Part shown: positions 4,772-5,164 of the stretch, one piece after another
Position numbering within the stretch: the stretch's first letter is position 1
Layout: each line of letters opens with the position of its first letter
Source: Planctomycetota bacterium
GTDB taxonomy: Bacteria; Planctomycetota; Phycisphaerae; WQYP01
DNA length: 5,164 nucleotides
Assembly: GCA_021826605.1 (NCBI GenBank)
Contig: JAKAZF010000261.1
Span: forward strand, 1 to 5,164
Direction of reading: 5' to 3'
The notes under the pieces: model-generated
What the model was told of the DNA's origin: nothing
Databases searched by the model: none
What the model saw: the letters and a program-made list of their open reading frames with translations, nothing else
Position numbers and translations under genes: made by a program

Positions 4772-5164
4772 TCCGCGTCCGCGATCAGGCGCTGGAGTTT
4801 TTCAAATGATTCCACATCATCTTTAAGTTCCAGCAACGGCGGCAGCTCGCGTCGAATGTGAGCCAGATCAAGCTTGCCGCGCTGCCGCACCAGAACGCTG
4901 CCAACATCGCCCCAATCACGATCGCGGCCCGCGAAAACCTTGTGAATAACAAGATCTTCAGCGGAGCAGGTTGTCAGCGCTATTTGATCGCTAACCGCCC
5001 ATACGGTAGCACGCTCTGTTGACGCCTCCTCAAACGGAAATGCGCCCAAGGCGAAATCCAAGGCGATTCCACTGGCCGTTTTCGCCAGCAGCACACGGTG
5101 CTCCAATGCAAAATTGCGAGCATTGCTTAGTCGCGCCGGAAATTTTTCCAGCAGGGTGTCTACA
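4756..5164 (-). CDS. nucleotidyltransferase-family protein (AbiEii-like), C-terminal part, 5' end outside window
   Basis: The minus-strand frame stays open to the right edge, so the 135 visible residues are the C-terminal part of a longer protein. A TTG at 5106 could initiate, but coding sequence clearly continues upstream of it (ARNFALEHRVLLAKT). Visible residues include LDFALG (35-40), which resembles the strand carrying the third acidic residue of the nucleotidyltransferase fold. Next come SAEDLVIHK (67-75) and FAGRDRDWGDV (77-87), a pattern I associate with AbiEii/DUF6036-type nucleotidyltransferases. The catalytic GS...DxD motif would lie upstream, outside the window, so activity cannot be judged. 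AbiEii proteins are toxins of abortive-infection systems that modify tRNA or related targets, but many relatives are uncharacterised housekeeping or orphan proteins. It ends convergently with the ABC ATPase gene, 46 bases apart. No antitoxin gene is visible. Confidence 0.7.
   Translation of the reverse strand, partial: VDTLLEKFPARLSNARNFALEHRVLLAKTASGIALDFALGAFPFEEASTERATVWAVSDQIALTTCSAEDLVIHKVFAGRDRDWGDVGSVLVRQRGKLDLAHIRRELPPLLELKDDVESFEKLQRLIADADGRPQ

Overview
The window looks like a chromosomal stretch of a bacterium of moderate G+C content. Its tRNAs lack an encoded CCA end. DNA polymerase I is full length with all three domains. An E. coli-like proofreading site and an AbiEii-type nucleotidyltransferase would fit a Gram-negative or Planctomycetota-like lineage, but the sequence alone does not prove this. 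No transposase, integrase, CRISPR array or phage gene is visible.

Layout, left to right. (1) Positions 1-230 hold a roughly 103-bp tandem repeat. Read on the minus strand, each unit is a tRNA-Asn-like element with an intact D arm and T arm. The 5' half of its anticodon arm is replaced by a perfect 16-bp palindrome, and its acceptor 3' strand is displaced. Two near-identical complete bodies are present, and the head of another lies at the left edge. (2) A normal tRNA-Phe(GAA) on the minus strand sits directly upstream of this array, so the array is probably co-transcribed with it. (3) After a 115-bp divergent spacer comes a normal tRNA-Cys(GCA) on the plus strand, with a good sigma70-type promoter. 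(4) polA (566-3445, plus) encodes a 959-aa DNA polymerase I with intact 5' nuclease, 3'-5' exonuclease and polymerase motifs. It has no Shine-Dalgarno sequence, and a -10-like hexamer ends six bases before its ATG. (5) A 133-bp spacer holds a probable intrinsic terminator, a strong 11-bp stem-loop and a good ribosome binding site. (6) An orphan sugar-type ABC transporter ATPase (3579-4709, plus) follows, with no permease or binding-protein gene beside it. (7) A convergent, partial nucleotidyltransferase-family gene (minus strand) runs off the right edge. The two convergent genes end in the two arms of a 10-bp inverted repeat.

The genes do not form one pathway: tRNA supply, DNA repair and replication, carbohydrate import and a possible toxin-like nucleotidyltransferase simply lie side by side. 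The most unusual element is the duplicated tRNA-Asn-like array. Its sequence is clearly derived from tRNA-Asn but cannot fold into a normal decoding tRNA.
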